Below, one piece after another: positions 33,558 to 43,900 of a DNA stretch of 64,000 nucleotides. Within the stretch, counting starts at the first letter, position 1, and each line of letters begins with the position of its first letter. The notes below the pieces were generated by a model. It had not been told where the DNA came from. It ran no database searches and worked only from the letters and a program-made list of their open reading frames with translations. This DNA comes from Geodermatophilaceae bacterium NBWT11. GTDB taxonomy: Bacteria > Actinomycetota > Actinomycetes > Mycobacteriales > Geodermatophilaceae. Where the stretch lies: positions 4,526,001-4,590,000 of the forward strand of contig CP043652.1 of NCBI GenBank assembly GCA_014218215.1. Reading direction: 5' to 3'. The position numbers were made by a program, and so were the translations under genes.

Positions 33558-34618
33558 GGCCCAGCCACCCGGCCAGGTCGTCCAGCTCGGCCTGGACGGC
33601 GCCCCGGACCTCGGCGGTGAACGGCTCGTCCTCGTGCACCGCGTGGACGACGAACCGCCCGGCCTTCCGGTCGGCCTTGGCGTCGACCTTGCCCACCAGC
33701 CGGTCCCCGTGCAGCACCGGCAGCGCGAAGTACCCCCACCGGCGCTTCGCCGCCGGCTTGTACATCTCCAGGGTGTACTCGAACCCCAAGAGCTCCCGGG
33801 CGCGGCGCCGGTCGTGCACGAGCCGGTCGAACGGGGACAACAGCGCGGTGCGGCCGGTGAACGGCCGGTCCAGCTGCCCGGGGTCCACCCGCCACTCCCC
33901 CGGCACGCCCTCCACCTGCGCCGGGCTCCCCCGCCTCGCCGACGTCGTTCGTCTCGACCGAGGACTGGTCGGTCCTCGCCCGGGCGATGCCGAGCGCCTG
34001 CAGCCGCCGGCGGTCCCACTCGCGGACGGCGTCGGCCTCGGGCAGCGGGTCACCCGGGGCCGGGTAGACCCGCTCGGCCAGGTCCCACAGCCGTTGCTTG
34101 CCCCGCCGTCCGGCCACCGCGATCTCCCCGCGCCCGGACAGCACCTCCAGCATCTGCGTCACGTTCCGCTCGCCGGTCCACCCGGTCGACACCCAGGGCG
34201 TGCTGCTGGTGTCGGCCAGGTCGCGCGACTGCAACGGACCGTCGGCCCGCAGCCGGGCCAGCACGTCGGCCCGGAACCCCTCGTTGGCCGCCAGCCACTC
34301 CCGGGGCCGCAGGTACTGCGGCTCGCGGGCCATCGTCGGGCGGTAGAGCCGCAGGTCCTCGGCCGGCCGAACGGTGGCCCACAGCTCGACCAGGGTGCGG
34401 TCCACCTCGAGGGCGTGCCGCAGCTGCGCCGGGTCGTACGCCTGGCCCAGCCGGGTCCAGAGCACGAGGTCGGCGTTCGGGGCGACCGCCGCAGTGGGGT
34501 CCAGCTGCAGCAGGGTCAACCGCCGGACGACGTCGAGCAGGCCGGTCGGCCGGTCGGCGTCCAGCAGCTGCGCCCGGACGGCGATCCGGCGAGCGTCGGC
34601 GCGGGACAACCGGTGCAT
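33547..34618 (-). pseudogene. Winged-helix DNA-binding protein (YcaQ-like), split by a 1-nt frameshift
   Basis: Two frames encode one protein of the YcaQ-type family (DNA glycosylases acting on interstrand crosslinks, and related winged-helix proteins). The first, from ATG 34618, carries the helical N-terminus and the VLARLRADGPLQSRDL winged helix. The second carries EGVPGEWRVDPGQLDRPF, TALLSPFDRLVHDR and GYFALPVLHGDRLVGKVD, which are conserved C-terminal motifs. The break falls in the run at 33921-33933 (CCGGGCTCCCCCG). Removing one base gives about 357 residues. The break may be an assembly error. Confidence 0.75.
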
Positions 34619-34650
34619 GCCGCACCGTAGCGCCGGGCAGACTCCGGTGG

Positions 34651-35034
34651 GTGGCCTCCTTCTTCCTGCCCCGCTCGACCGACGCCGACCAGGCCGAGCG
34701 GCTCTACGAGGCCCTCGCCGAGTTCGCCGCCTGCGAGCCCGCCCCGGCCGGGGAACGGGTGCAGGCCATCGGGTTCACCCAGGACGGCGCCGACTGGACC
34801 GCCGAGGTCGGCGAGGAGCTGACCGGCCGCCGGACGACGTCGAAGCTCCGCCGCGGCGAGCTGCTCGAGCACACCGAGGAGCTGACGACCGGCACGCTGG
34901 TGCTCGCCGTCTACCCGGGCGACCCGTTCGTCGTCGTCACCGATGCCGCCCCGATCACCGGCGCCCGGTCGGAGTGGGCCAATCCGTTCTCCGTGTCGAA
35001 CCCCGGGCGCGTCACCCTCTTCACCGCGTCCTGA
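34651..35034 (+). CDS. Small hypothetical protein
   Basis: A 127-residue soluble protein that I do not recognise. It starts at GTG 34651, 7 nt after a CAGACT box, consistent with a leaderless mRNA, and it is divergent from the winged-helix gene with 32 bp between starts. It is acidic in the first half (ADQAERLYEALAEFAACEP), then shows alternating strands (LVLAVYPGDPFVVVTDAAP). No cysteines in motif positions, no membrane segment. It lies 15 nt before the next hydrolase gene and may share its transcript. Confidence 0.6.
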   Translation: MASFFLPRSTDADQAERLYEALAEFAACEPAPAGERVQAIGFTQDGADWTAEVGEELTGRRTTSKLRRGELLEHTEELTTGTLVLAVYPGDPFVVVTDAAPITGARSEWANPFSVSNPGRVTLFTAS

Positions 35035-35049
35035 CCCCTGGAGACCCCC

Positions 35050-35946
35050 GTGCCCAGCGCCCTCGCCCGCGCCGTCCCCCCGCTGCTGCGGCTGGCCCGC
35101 TTCCAGCGCACCTTCGCCACCCCGCAGGGCATGCAGGACCGGCTCGCCGAGGTCGCGCTGCGCCCGGAGGCCTACGGCCCGCCGAACCGGCTGCCCGGGG
35201 GCGTACGGGTCACCGTGGGGCACGACACCGGCTGGCCCGTCTACGTCGTCGCCCCCGCCGGGACACCCTCGGGCCAGCACGTCGTGTACTCCCACGGCGG
35301 GTCGTGGGCGTTCGAGATCAGCCCGTTCCACTGGCGGCTGATCGCCCGCGTGGTGGCCGAGAGCGGGGCCACGGTGACGGTGCCGATCTACCCGCTGACC
35401 CCGGTGGGGACCGCTGCCACCGTCGTCCCCGCGGTGGCAGACCTGCTCGCCGACCTGGTGGCGCGGCACGGCGCGGCGAACGTGACTGCGATGGGCGACT
35501 CCGCCGGCGGGCAGATCTCGTTGTCCGCGGCCCTGCTGCTGCGCGACCGGGGCGTGCCACCGCTGCGCCGCACGGTGCTCATCTCCCCGGCGCTGGACCT
35601 CTCCCTGGCCAACCCCGAGATCGACCGGGTGGAGCCCACCGACCCGTGGCTGGCCCGCCCGGGCGTGCGGGTCAGCATCGACCTGTGGCGGGACGGGCTG
35701 CCCTTCGACGACCCCCGGGTCAGCCCGCTGGCCGGCGACCTGACCGGGCTGGGCCCGATCACCGTGTTCGGCGGCTCGCTGGACATCACCCACCCCGACA
35801 TCCGGCTGCTGGTCGCCCGAGCGCGGGAGGCCGGGGTCGAGGTGGACGACCAGGACGGACCCGGGATGGTGCACGTCTGGCCGCTGCTGCCCATCCCCGA
35901 GGCGCGGGCCGCGCGGCGGGTGGTCGTGGCCGGCCTGACGGGCTGA
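35050..35946 (+). CDS. Alpha/beta hydrolase fold-3 (HSL family) esterase
   Basis: A 298-residue esterase of the hormone-sensitive lipase group. The oxyanion motif is SHGGSWAF, the nucleophile elbow GDSAGG, Asp in FGGSLDITHPD and His near HVWPLL. There is no signal peptide. It probably hydrolyses short or medium acyl esters in the cytoplasm. GTG 35050 is 15 nt after the preceding stop. It ends 1 nt before the recD stop on the other strand. Confidence 0.86.
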   Translation: MPSALARAVPPLLRLARFQRTFATPQGMQDRLAEVALRPEAYGPPNRLPGGVRVTVGHDTGWPVYVVAPAGTPSGQHVVYSHGGSWAFEISPFHWRLIARVVAESGATVTVPIYPLTPVGTAATVVPAVADLLADLVARHGAANVTAMGDSAGGQISLSAALLLRDRGVPPLRRTVLISPALDLSLANPEIDRVEPTDPWLARPGVRVSIDLWRDGLPFDDPRVSPLAGDLTGLGPITVFGGSLDITHPDIRLLVARAREAGVEVDDQDGPGMVHVWPLLPIPEARAARRVVVAGLTG

Positions 35947-35947
35947 C

Positions 35948-37705
35948 TCACCCGCCGATCTGCCGGCGCAGGCCGCTGGCGCGCACCACCGGGCGGGCCA
36001 CGGCAGCGCGCACCGACTCCTCGCTGCCGACCACCCGCACGCGGGCGCTGGCCCGGGTGACAGCGGTGTAGAGCAGCTCCCGGGTGAGCAGCGGGGACCC
36101 CACCGGTGGCAGCAGCACGGTGACCGCCTCGTACTGGCTGCCCTGGCTGCGGTGCACGGTGAGCGCGTGCGCGGTGCGCACCGAGGACAGCCGGGACAGC
36201 GGCAGCGGCTCCCGCCCGTCGAACGCCGCCCGCAGCCCGTCGGGACCGCGGACCACCACCCCGGTGTCGCCGTTGAACAGCGCGTTGTCGTAGTCGTTGG
36301 CGGTGACCAGCAGCGGCTGACCCGGCCACCAGTCCCCGGGCAGCGCCCCCGTCCACCGGGTGACCTGGTCGTTCCAGTGCCCCACGCCGAACGGGCCGCT
36401 GCGGTGCGCACACAGCAGCCGGTGCCGCCCCAGCAGGGCCAGGGCCGCGGGCCCGTCCCCGGCCCGCGCCGCGGCGCCCAGCTCCTCGGCCGCGGCCCGG
36501 ACCTCGGCGGCCAGCGCGTCGGGGGTGGGGTCCAGCGAGAGCCCCTCGCCGTGGGTGAGCAGCCCGACGACCTGGGAGGCCTTCCCAGCCCGCACGGCCT
36601 CGGCCAGCGCGCCGATGCTCCGGCCGTAGCGGTGCGACACCCGCAGCCGGACCACCCCGTTGCCCAACTGGTCGAGCTCGGTGGCGTCGAGGTCCAGGTC
36701 GTGGGCGGCCTCGGGAGGCGGGGCGGCCGCCCCGCCGGCGGCCGGACGGTGCACCAGGTCGCTCAGGACCGCCCCGGCCTCCACCGGGGTGAGCTGGTCG
36801 GGATCACCGACGAGCACCAGTCGGGCGGTGGGTCGCACCGCCTCCAGCAGCCGGGCCATCAGCGTCAGCGGCACCATCGAGGACTCGTCGACCACGACCA
36901 CGTCGAAGGGCAGCCGGTTGCCCGCGTCGTGCTTGAACCGGCTGCGGCTGTCGGGCCGCCAACCCAGCAGCCGGTGCAGCGTGGAGGCGGTCAGGTCGTC
37001 GGGCAGCCCCAGCTCGGCGGCCTGGGCCCGGACGGACTCCTGCAGGCGGGCCGCGGCCTTGCCGGTCGGGGCGGCCAGGGCGATCCGCACCCGCGGGCCC
37101 TCCTGGGCGACCAGCAGCGCCAGCAGCCGGGCGACGGTGTGCGTCTTCCCCGTGCCGGGTCCACCGGTGATGACGCTGACCCACCGTCCGGCAGCCACCG
37201 CCGCGGCCAACCGCTGCCGGTCCGGCGCCGGCCCGGGGAACAGGGTGGGCAGCGACGAGAGGTCCACCGCCGGGGGCCGCTGGGCGGCCCGGGCGTCGAG
37301 CTCGGCCCGGACCAGCTGCTCCTGCTGCCAGTAGCGGTCGAGGTAAAGCAGCCCGTCGACCCAGCGCAGCGGCTGCCACGGCGCGTCGGGGCCGACGGCC
37401 ACCAGCGGGCTGGCCGTCACCGCGGACCAGTCGGTCGGCCAGGGCAGCTCGACCGGGTCGGGTGCCGGCGCGTCCCCGACCACCGTGTCCTCCTCGGGCA
37501 CCACGGTCTCGGCCACGGTGGACAGGTCGACGCACACCGAGCCGGTGCGCACCCCGCGGACGGCCAGCGCCGCGGCCAGCAGCACGGTCTGGTCGGTCTC
37601 CCCACCGAGCCGGGACAGCCGCAGCGCCACGTGCACGTCGGCCGGGGCGAGCACGCCCGCCTCGGCGAACACGGCGAGGAGGCCGGTGGCCCGGGTGGGG
37701 ATCAC
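35948..37705 (-). CDS. recD: RecBCD helicase subunit RecD
   Basis: A 585-residue superfamily 1 helicase. Walker A is GGPGTGKT (181-188), Walker B DESSMV near 276-281, and motif VI-like HRSQGSQYEAV, VTRASARVRVV near the end. RecD moves 5' to 3' within RecBCD, the heterotrimer that opens and degrades double-strand break ends. GTG 37705 overlaps the recB stop (GTGA). The gene is shorter than E. coli RecD (608) with a normal domain order. It is third in the probable recC-recB-recD operon. Confidence 0.92.
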   Translation of the reverse strand: MIPTRATGLLAVFAEAGVLAPADVHVALRLSRLGGETDQTVLLAAALAVRGVRTGSVCVDLSTVAETVVPEEDTVVGDAPAPDPVELPWPTDWSAVTASPLVAVGPDAPWQPLRWVDGLLYLDRYWQQEQLVRAELDARAAQRPPAVDLSSLPTLFPGPAPDRQRLAAAVAAGRWVSVITGGPGTGKTHTVARLLALLVAQEGPRVRIALAAPTGKAAARLQESVRAQAAELGLPDDLTASTLHRLLGWRPDSRSRFKHDAGNRLPFDVVVVDESSMVPLTLMARLLEAVRPTARLVLVGDPDQLTPVEAGAVLSDLVHRPAAGGAAAPPPEAAHDLDLDATELDQLGNGVVRLRVSHRYGRSIGALAEAVRAGKASQVVGLLTHGEGLSLDPTPDALAAEVRAAAEELGAAARAGDGPAALALLGRHRLLCAHRSGPFGVGHWNDQVTRWTGALPGDWWPGQPLLVTANDYDNALFNGDTGVVVRGPDGLRAAFDGREPLPLSRLSSVRTAHALTVHRSQGSQYEAVTVLLPPVGSPLLTRELLYTAVTRASARVRVVGSEESVRAAVARPVVRASGLRRQIGG

Positions 37706-40700
37706 GACCGGCCCGCCAGCAGGTCCGACAGCCCGGTGACCAGGGCGGTCGGCGGGGTCCAGGTGAAGACGCCGGCGCCGGGCTCGCTCTCGGGGCCGGC
37801 CATCCCGCGGACGAAGAGGTACAGCACGGGCCCGAGGTGCAGCGCGGGGTCGTAGCCGGGCTGCCGCCAGCGCAGGAACCGGTGCAGGGCGGCGGAGTAG
37901 AGCAGCGCCTGGAGCACGTAGTGGGCGTGCTGCATCTCCTCGGCCATGGCCTCGGCCGCGTAGTGACCGGTGGTCAGCGGCTCGGCGCCGAGCCGGTTGG
38001 TCTTGTAGTCCACGACCGCGTAGCGCGGCCCGGGCAGCCGCAGCACGGCGTCGATGCTGCCGGTGAGGAACCCCCGCAGCGCGGCCGGCTCCACCCCGGA
38101 CAGCCGGTCGGCGTAGCCGGCGACCGGACCGAGGTCGTGAGCGCGCAGCAGCGCGACCACGTCGGCCAGCGTGCTGTGCGGCACGGCGTCGTCGCCACCG
38201 GCCAGCGGGAGCTCGAAGTCCAGCTCGGCGAGCCGGTCGGCGGCCGGGAGCGACGCGAGCGTCACGCCGGTGTCGTCCAGGGCGGTGTGCAGCACCGGCC
38301 GCAGACCGTCGGCGAGGGCGTCCGCGGCCACCCCGGGCACGGCGAACCGCCGCACCGCGTCGGCGCACCGCTCCTCCAGCGCTGCCGGGTCGAGGTCCTC
38401 CAGCACGGCGTGCACCAGGGTGCCGAACGCCGCCCCGCCGGGCAGGTCGGTCAGCGGGGAGGGCAGCCCCCCGGGCACCGCGCCGGCCGACTCGTCGGTG
38501 TCGGCCTCGTCGTCCTTCCCGGGCGCGTCGGGCTCGCTGGCCGCACCCAGCTCGTGCGCAGAGCGGGTGAGCGAGCTGTAGGAGGTGCGGCGCCAGTCCT
38601 CGTCGAGGGTGCGGGTGAAGGTGCTCACCGACAGCTCGGGGACCGGCTCGGTCGGCGGTGTCCACCGGGCGGACGAGGGGCGGCCCACCTCCTCGACGCT
38701 CGTGCGCCCGCCGGAGGCGTCGACCAGGGACTGCAGGTGGTCGGCCACCGCCTCGTCGGAGGCGGGCACCGGCACCGTGCCGGCGGGCTGATGGCCGGGT
38801 GCCGCGCCGCCGAAGAGCAGCCGGTGCAGCGGTGCGGCCGCGGTGTTGCGGCTGGGTGCCCAGTGCACGACCAACTGGGCCGCGGCCCGGGTCAGCGCGA
38901 CGTAGAGCAGCCGCAGGTCCTCCCCCAGCTCCTCGTCGTCGTGCCGGGCCCGGGCCTCCCGGTACCCGGCCGAGCCCGGTCCGCCGACGTGCAGCACCCG
39001 GTGCCCGGCCTCGTCGTGCAGCCGGAGCACGTCGGGGTCGTCGGGCGACCAGCGGTCCCAGCCGAAGGGCACGTGCACGACCGGGAACTCCAGGCCCTTG
39101 CTGACGTGCACGGTCATCACCTGCACCGCGGCCGCGTCGGACTCCAGCCGCCGGCTGCGCTCGTCGGTGCCCTCGACCTCGGCCCGGGCGATCCGCCGGC
39201 GGAGCCACTCGACCAGCGCGGTGAGCCCGAGGGACTCCCGCATCGCCACGGCGTGCAGCACCTGTCCGACGTGGCGCAGGTCGGTGAGCACCCGCTCACC
39301 GTCGGGGCGGCGCAGCACCCGGGCGGGCAGGCCCTCCTCGGCCGTGAGCACCTCGAGGAACGCGGCCACCCCGCGCTCGCCGAGCAGGTCGGCCCAGCCC
39401 CGCAGCCGGGGGCCGAGGACGTCGGTGACGGCGTCACCGTGCTCGTCCAGCGACTCCTCGCTCTCGCCCAGGAAGACCGACAGGGCTGCGGCCCGTACCC
39501 GGCCGGCCCGGTGCGGCTGCTCCAGGGCCTCCAGCAGCACCAGCCAGGACTGGGCGCTGACGGTGCCGAACACGCTGCCGCCGCCGGCCATCACGGCCGG
39601 GACCCCGACCGCGCCGAGGGCCTCGCGCACCAGGTGGCCCTGCTTGTTGGTGCGTACGAGCACCGCGACGTCCCCCGGTGCCACCGGTCGGCCCTCGAAC
39701 CGGGCGGGGCCGGACAGCAGGGTCACCACGTCGGCGGCGACGTCCCGGGCCACCAGGTCGCGCAGCCGGTCGACCCTCGGGAAGCCCCGGAACTGCGGGC
39801 CCGCCCCGACGCGCCGCAACCGGCGCAGTCGCAGCGGGGGTCCGGCGTCGGTCAGCCGGGCCGTGGGGTGCGCGGACCTCACCGGTCGCACCACGATCCG
39901 CGGGTCACCGAGGGCGGCCCCGCCGAACACCGGCTCCAGGGCCTCGAGCAGCACCTGGTCCGACCGCCAGTTGGTGGCCAGCGTGGAACGGCTGTCGGCG
40001 ACGGACGCAGCAGCCAGGTAGGTCGTGACGTCGCCCCCGCGGAAGCCGTAGACGGCCTGCTTGGGGTCCCCGATCAGCACCAGGGTGGTGCGGCCGTGGA
40101 AGGCCCGCTGCAGCACCTCCCACTGGACCGGGTCGGTGTCCTGGAACTCGTCGACCATCACCACCCGGTAGCGGGAGCCGACCCGCTCGCAGGCCACCGG
40201 GCCGTGCTCGGGGTGGGCCAGGGCGTCCCGCAGCAGGGAGAGCCAGTCGTCGTAGTCGACCAGCCCGAGCCGGCGCTTGCGCCGTTCCACCTCGTCCCGG
40301 ACGGCCTGCGCGGCCCTGCGTCGCCGGCCGGGCACCCCGGGGTCGGTGACCGGCTCCAGGCGGGCCTGCCGGTCGCTGCCGACGCTGCGCCGGCCCAGCT
40401 CCAGCAGCTGGTGGTGCTCCAGGAACGGCGGCACCGCCGGACCGGCGGTGGCGAAGCTGCGCAGGTAGAGGTCGTCGACCACCTCACCGACGAGGTCGTC
40501 GACGTCCTCGGTGAAGGTGGCGGTGGGGTCGCGGTCGGCGGCGGTGCCCAGCCCGGCGAGCATCTGGGAGCAGAACGAGTGCGTGGTGGCGATGGTGGCG
40601 GCGTCGAAGCCGGCGAGCCCGATCTCCAGCCGGACCCGGCGGCGCTCGACCTCGGCGTCCTCGACGGAGGCGAGCAGTGCCAGCACCGGGTCGGCACCGG

Positions 40701-40959
40701 ACCGGGCGGCCACCGGGTCGCGCAGGCCCTGTTCGGCCGACACCATCCGCTCACGCACCCGGTCGCGCAGCTCGCGGGAGGCGGCGTTGCCGAACGTCAC
40801 CAGCATGACCTCGCCCAGCTCGGCCACGCCCTCGGCGACGAAGCGGGTGGTGAGGGCGGCGATGGTGAACGTCTTGCCGGTGCCTGCGCTGGCCTCCAGG
40901 ACGGTGGTGCCCACGGGCAACGGGCCGCAGACGTCGAAGGCCGCCGGGGTGTCGCTCAC
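37702..40959 (-). CDS. recB: RecBCD helicase-nuclease subunit RecB
   Basis: A 1085-residue helicase-nuclease. Walker A is EASAGTGKTFT (22-32), Walker B is VMVDEFQDTD, and further UvrD-type motifs include IGDPKQAVYGFRGGD and VHVSKGLEFPVV. The C-terminal nuclease has the RecB motif with Asp in GSIDAVLRL and DYKTNR near residue 985, so both motor and nuclease look functional. GTG 40959 overlaps the recC stop (GTGA). RecBCD handles double-strand breaks and may be induced during DNA damage through the upstream LexA-type boxes. Confidence 0.93.
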   Translation of the reverse strand: MSDTPAAFDVCGPLPVGTTVLEASAGTGKTFTIAALTTRFVAEGVAELGEVMLVTFGNAASRELRDRVRERMVSAEQGLRDPVAARSGADPVLALLASVEDAEVERRRVRLEIGLAGFDAATIATTHSFCSQMLAGLGTAADRDPTATFTEDVDDLVGEVVDDLYLRSFATAGPAVPPFLEHHQLLELGRRSVGSDRQARLEPVTDPGVPGRRRRAAQAVRDEVERRKRRLGLVDYDDWLSLLRDALAHPEHGPVACERVGSRYRVVMVDEFQDTDPVQWEVLQRAFHGRTTLVLIGDPKQAVYGFRGGDVTTYLAAASVADSRSTLATNWRSDQVLLEALEPVFGGAALGDPRIVVRPVRSAHPTARLTDAGPPLRLRRLRRVGAGPQFRGFPRVDRLRDLVARDVAADVVTLLSGPARFEGRPVAPGDVAVLVRTNKQGHLVREALGAVGVPAVMAGGGSVFGTVSAQSWLVLLEALEQPHRAGRVRAAALSVFLGESEESLDEHGDAVTDVLGPRLRGWADLLGERGVAAFLEVLTAEEGLPARVLRRPDGERVLTDLRHVGQVLHAVAMRESLGLTALVEWLRRRIARAEVEGTDERSRRLESDAAAVQVMTVHVSKGLEFPVVHVPFGWDRWSPDDPDVLRLHDEAGHRVLHVGGPGSAGYREARARHDDEELGEDLRLLYVALTRAAAQLVVHWAPSRNTAAAPLHRLLFGGAAPGHQPAGTVPVPASDEAVADHLQSLVDASGGRTSVEEVGRPSSARWTPPTEPVPELSVSTFTRTLDEDWRRTSYSSLTRSAHELGAASEPDAPGKDDEADTDESAGAVPGGLPSPLTDLPGGAAFGTLVHAVLEDLDPAALEERCADAVRRFAVPGVAADALADGLRPVLHTALDDTGVTLASLPAADRLAELDFELPLAGGDDAVPHSTLADVVALLRAHDLGPVAGYADRLSGVEPAALRGFLTGSIDAVLRLPGPRYAVVDYKTNRLGAEPLTTGHYAAEAMAEEMQHAHYVLQALLYSAALHRFLRWRQPGYDPALHLGPVLYLFVRGMAGPESEPGAGVFTWTPPTALVTGLSDLLAGRS

Positions 40960-43900
40960 GAGGTGGTCTCCGCATCCAGCAGGGGGGTCCAGAACCGGCG
41001 GGCGAGCACGCCGAAGCGAGTGGTCTCGCCCGGCCACCGCTCGTCCTCCAGCGGACCGGGGTCGGTGAGCACGGTCAGCGGGGGCCGCTGGCCCCAGACG
41101 TGCACGTGGTGCCTCTCTTCCTGCTCGCCGGGGAAGCGCCCGCCGGTCCACTCCCGACCGGCCTGGTCCAGGGCCTGCTCGGGGACGTCGCCGCCGGCCC
41201 GGGCCCGGGCGTAGGCGTGCGAGGTCTTGACCGCCATCGGCAGCGGCTCGGCCGTGCCCCGGTCGTACAGGTCGAGCAGGTCGGCGAGCACGGCCCGCGC
41301 GTTCGCCGGAGCGAGCAGCGTCGAGGTGCGGGCCCGGGCGCCGTAGCGGCCCACGGTCACCGCCCGACCGGTGCCCTCGGTCGCGGCCAGTGCCAGGGCC
41401 TGTACCCACGCCCGGGCACGGTGCTTGGGGCCCAGGCTGGAGTACGTCACGCTGACCACGGCGTCGTCCCGGACCCCGTTGACCGTGCCGGCCAGTTCCC
41501 GGCCGCCGAGGTCCAGGCGCACGTCGACGGCCCGGGCCGGTGGGGCCAGCAGCGGGCCGGCGACCGCGACGAGCGGGCCGACCCGCCCCGACACCCGGCC
41601 CAGCACCGCGTCACCCAGGGCGCCCGGGGGCAGCGTGCCCCGCAGCCACTCGCTGCGCTCGGCGTCCGGGGTGGGCACCCCGGCCAGCCCGGCCCGCAGC
41701 AGCCGCTCGCCGACCGCCCACTCCTGCAGCGCGTCCAGGGACGCCGACAGCGCGTCGTCGACCTCGTCGTCCTCGCCGGGCAGGGTGATCTGCAACCGCT
41801 GACGCAGGTAGGCCCGGACGGGGTTCTCCACGAAGGAGACCAGGTCGTCCAGGGCCACCGCGCCCGCCCGGGGCCGCAGGGCGCGGCGCACCGGCGCCGG
41901 TTCCCGCGGCAGGGCGGCCTGCCGGGCCCCGGCCAGGCTGACCGGGTCGAAGCTGGTCGGCCGCGGACCCACGAACTGCCGGGCGTCGTGGGCCTGCAGC
42001 GGGTGGCGCACCACGAGGTCCTCCCGGGGCTGCCCGGTGGAGGTGGCCAGTGCGTCCAGCAGCTCCCCCACCGGCACCGCGGGCGGACGGCTCGCGCCGC
42101 TGACCGGATCGGCCCCGGTGTGGAAGACCAGCAGCCGGTCGGTGGCCGAGAGCACCGCGTCCAGCAGCAGCTGGCGATCCTCGCTGGGCACGTCGCGCTC
42201 CCCGGTGCGGGGGTCCCGGGCGAGCACGTCGTCGCCGTCGATGCCCGAGGTGCGGGGGAAGACGCCGTCGTCGAGGCCCAGGAGCACCACGACCCGGTGC
42301 GGCACCGAGCGCATCGGCACCAGCGTGCAGACGGTCAGGTTGCCGGTGCGGAAGTTGGCCCGGGTGGGGCGGCCCCGCAGCCGGTCGGCGAGCATCGCGC
42401 GCACGTCGGCCAGGCGGACCGTGCTGGACCCGCCCTCGGCGGCCTCGGTGAGCTCGCGGCGGGCCTGGGCCAGCTGCCACACCTCGTCGGGGCCGACGGC
42501 GGTGAGCGCGTCGAGGGCGTCGGTGAGGGTGGCGACCCAGTGGCCCACCGGGTGCTCGCCGTCCAGGGCGGCCAGCACGACTTCGAGCCGGTCGAGCAGC
42601 TCGGCCAGCCGCCCGGCCAGGTCGACGTCGCTGCTGTCCACGTCGTCCAGGGGCAACGCGGTGCCCAGCCAGACCGGGTGGTCCTCGGAGGTGGTGACCC
42701 CCAGCAGCACCCGGTCCAGGCCGGTGCGCCAGGTGTTCTGCAGGACCCGGTCCATCGCGTAGGGCGCCCGGGTGGCGGCGTCCAGGCCCCAGCGGACCCC
42801 GGAGCGGGCCACCCAGTCGCGGATGCGCTCGAGGTCCTCGTCGGTGAAGCCGAACAGGGCGCGGACCCCGGCGGTGGCCGCGAGGTCGAGCACCTGGCTG
42901 GCGGTCACCCGGCTGTGGGCGAGCTCCAGGAGCAGTGCCACCGTGTCCAGCAGCGGGTTGGTCTGGCGCAGGCTGCGGTCGGCGAGCCTTACCCGGAGCG
43001 CGTTGCCGGGGTGGGGCAGTCCCGGGCCGAGCCCGAAGGTGGCCGACACCAGGGGGGCGAAGGTCTCCACGTCGGGGCAGAGCACCAGCACGTCGCGCGG
43101 CTCGAGGGTGGGGTCGTCGGAGAAGAGCCCCAGGAGCACCTCACGCAGCACCTCGACCTGGCGGGCCGGGCCGTGGCACGCGTGCACCTGGACGGTGTCG
43201 TCGGCACCGACCGCGCCCGGTGCGGGGGGCGTGTCGTCGCGCAGGTCGCGCTGGACGCGGCTCAGCAACGTCTCCGGGACGTCGTCCGGGCCGGCGTGGT
43301 GGACGTCGACGTGCGTGGGCAACCGCAGCTGCAGCTCGCGCACGTCGCGGCCCAGGCTGCGCAGCAGCGGGTGCCGAGCTGCGGTGGTGGTCGGGTCGTC
43401 GCGGCGGCGCCCGGCAGCCGCCCCGGCGGTCGTGGCGATCCCGGCCCACAGCACCGGGCTGGGGTGCGGCAGCCACAGGTGCACGTCGCGGTGCTCGGCG
43501 AGGGCCTCCAGCACCGCGAGCGAGCGGGTGGACAGCCGGGTGGGGCCGAAGACGCTGACCCGGGCGGGCAGGTCGGACAGCGCCGGGTCCGACCGCAACG
43601 CGGTACAGGCCTCGGCCAGCCCCTCCGACGGCCCGGGGCCCAGGCGCTCGCGCAGCCGCCGCCACAGGTGGGCCTGCCACACCAGGTCGTCCGGCAGCGG
43701 ACCGGTGCCGTCGGTGTCGTGGCCGGCGGCCCAGTCGCGCAGCATCCCGGGGCGGTGGGCGGCGTAGGAGGCGAACAGCCCGGACAGGTGCGCGGCGGCA
43801 GCCCAGCGACGGCCGCGGCGGGAGCCGTCGGCGTCGTCGCCGTCGGGCCCGGCGCCCAGGTGGTGGGCGAGCACCGCGCACCAGGGTTCGCCCAGGCTCT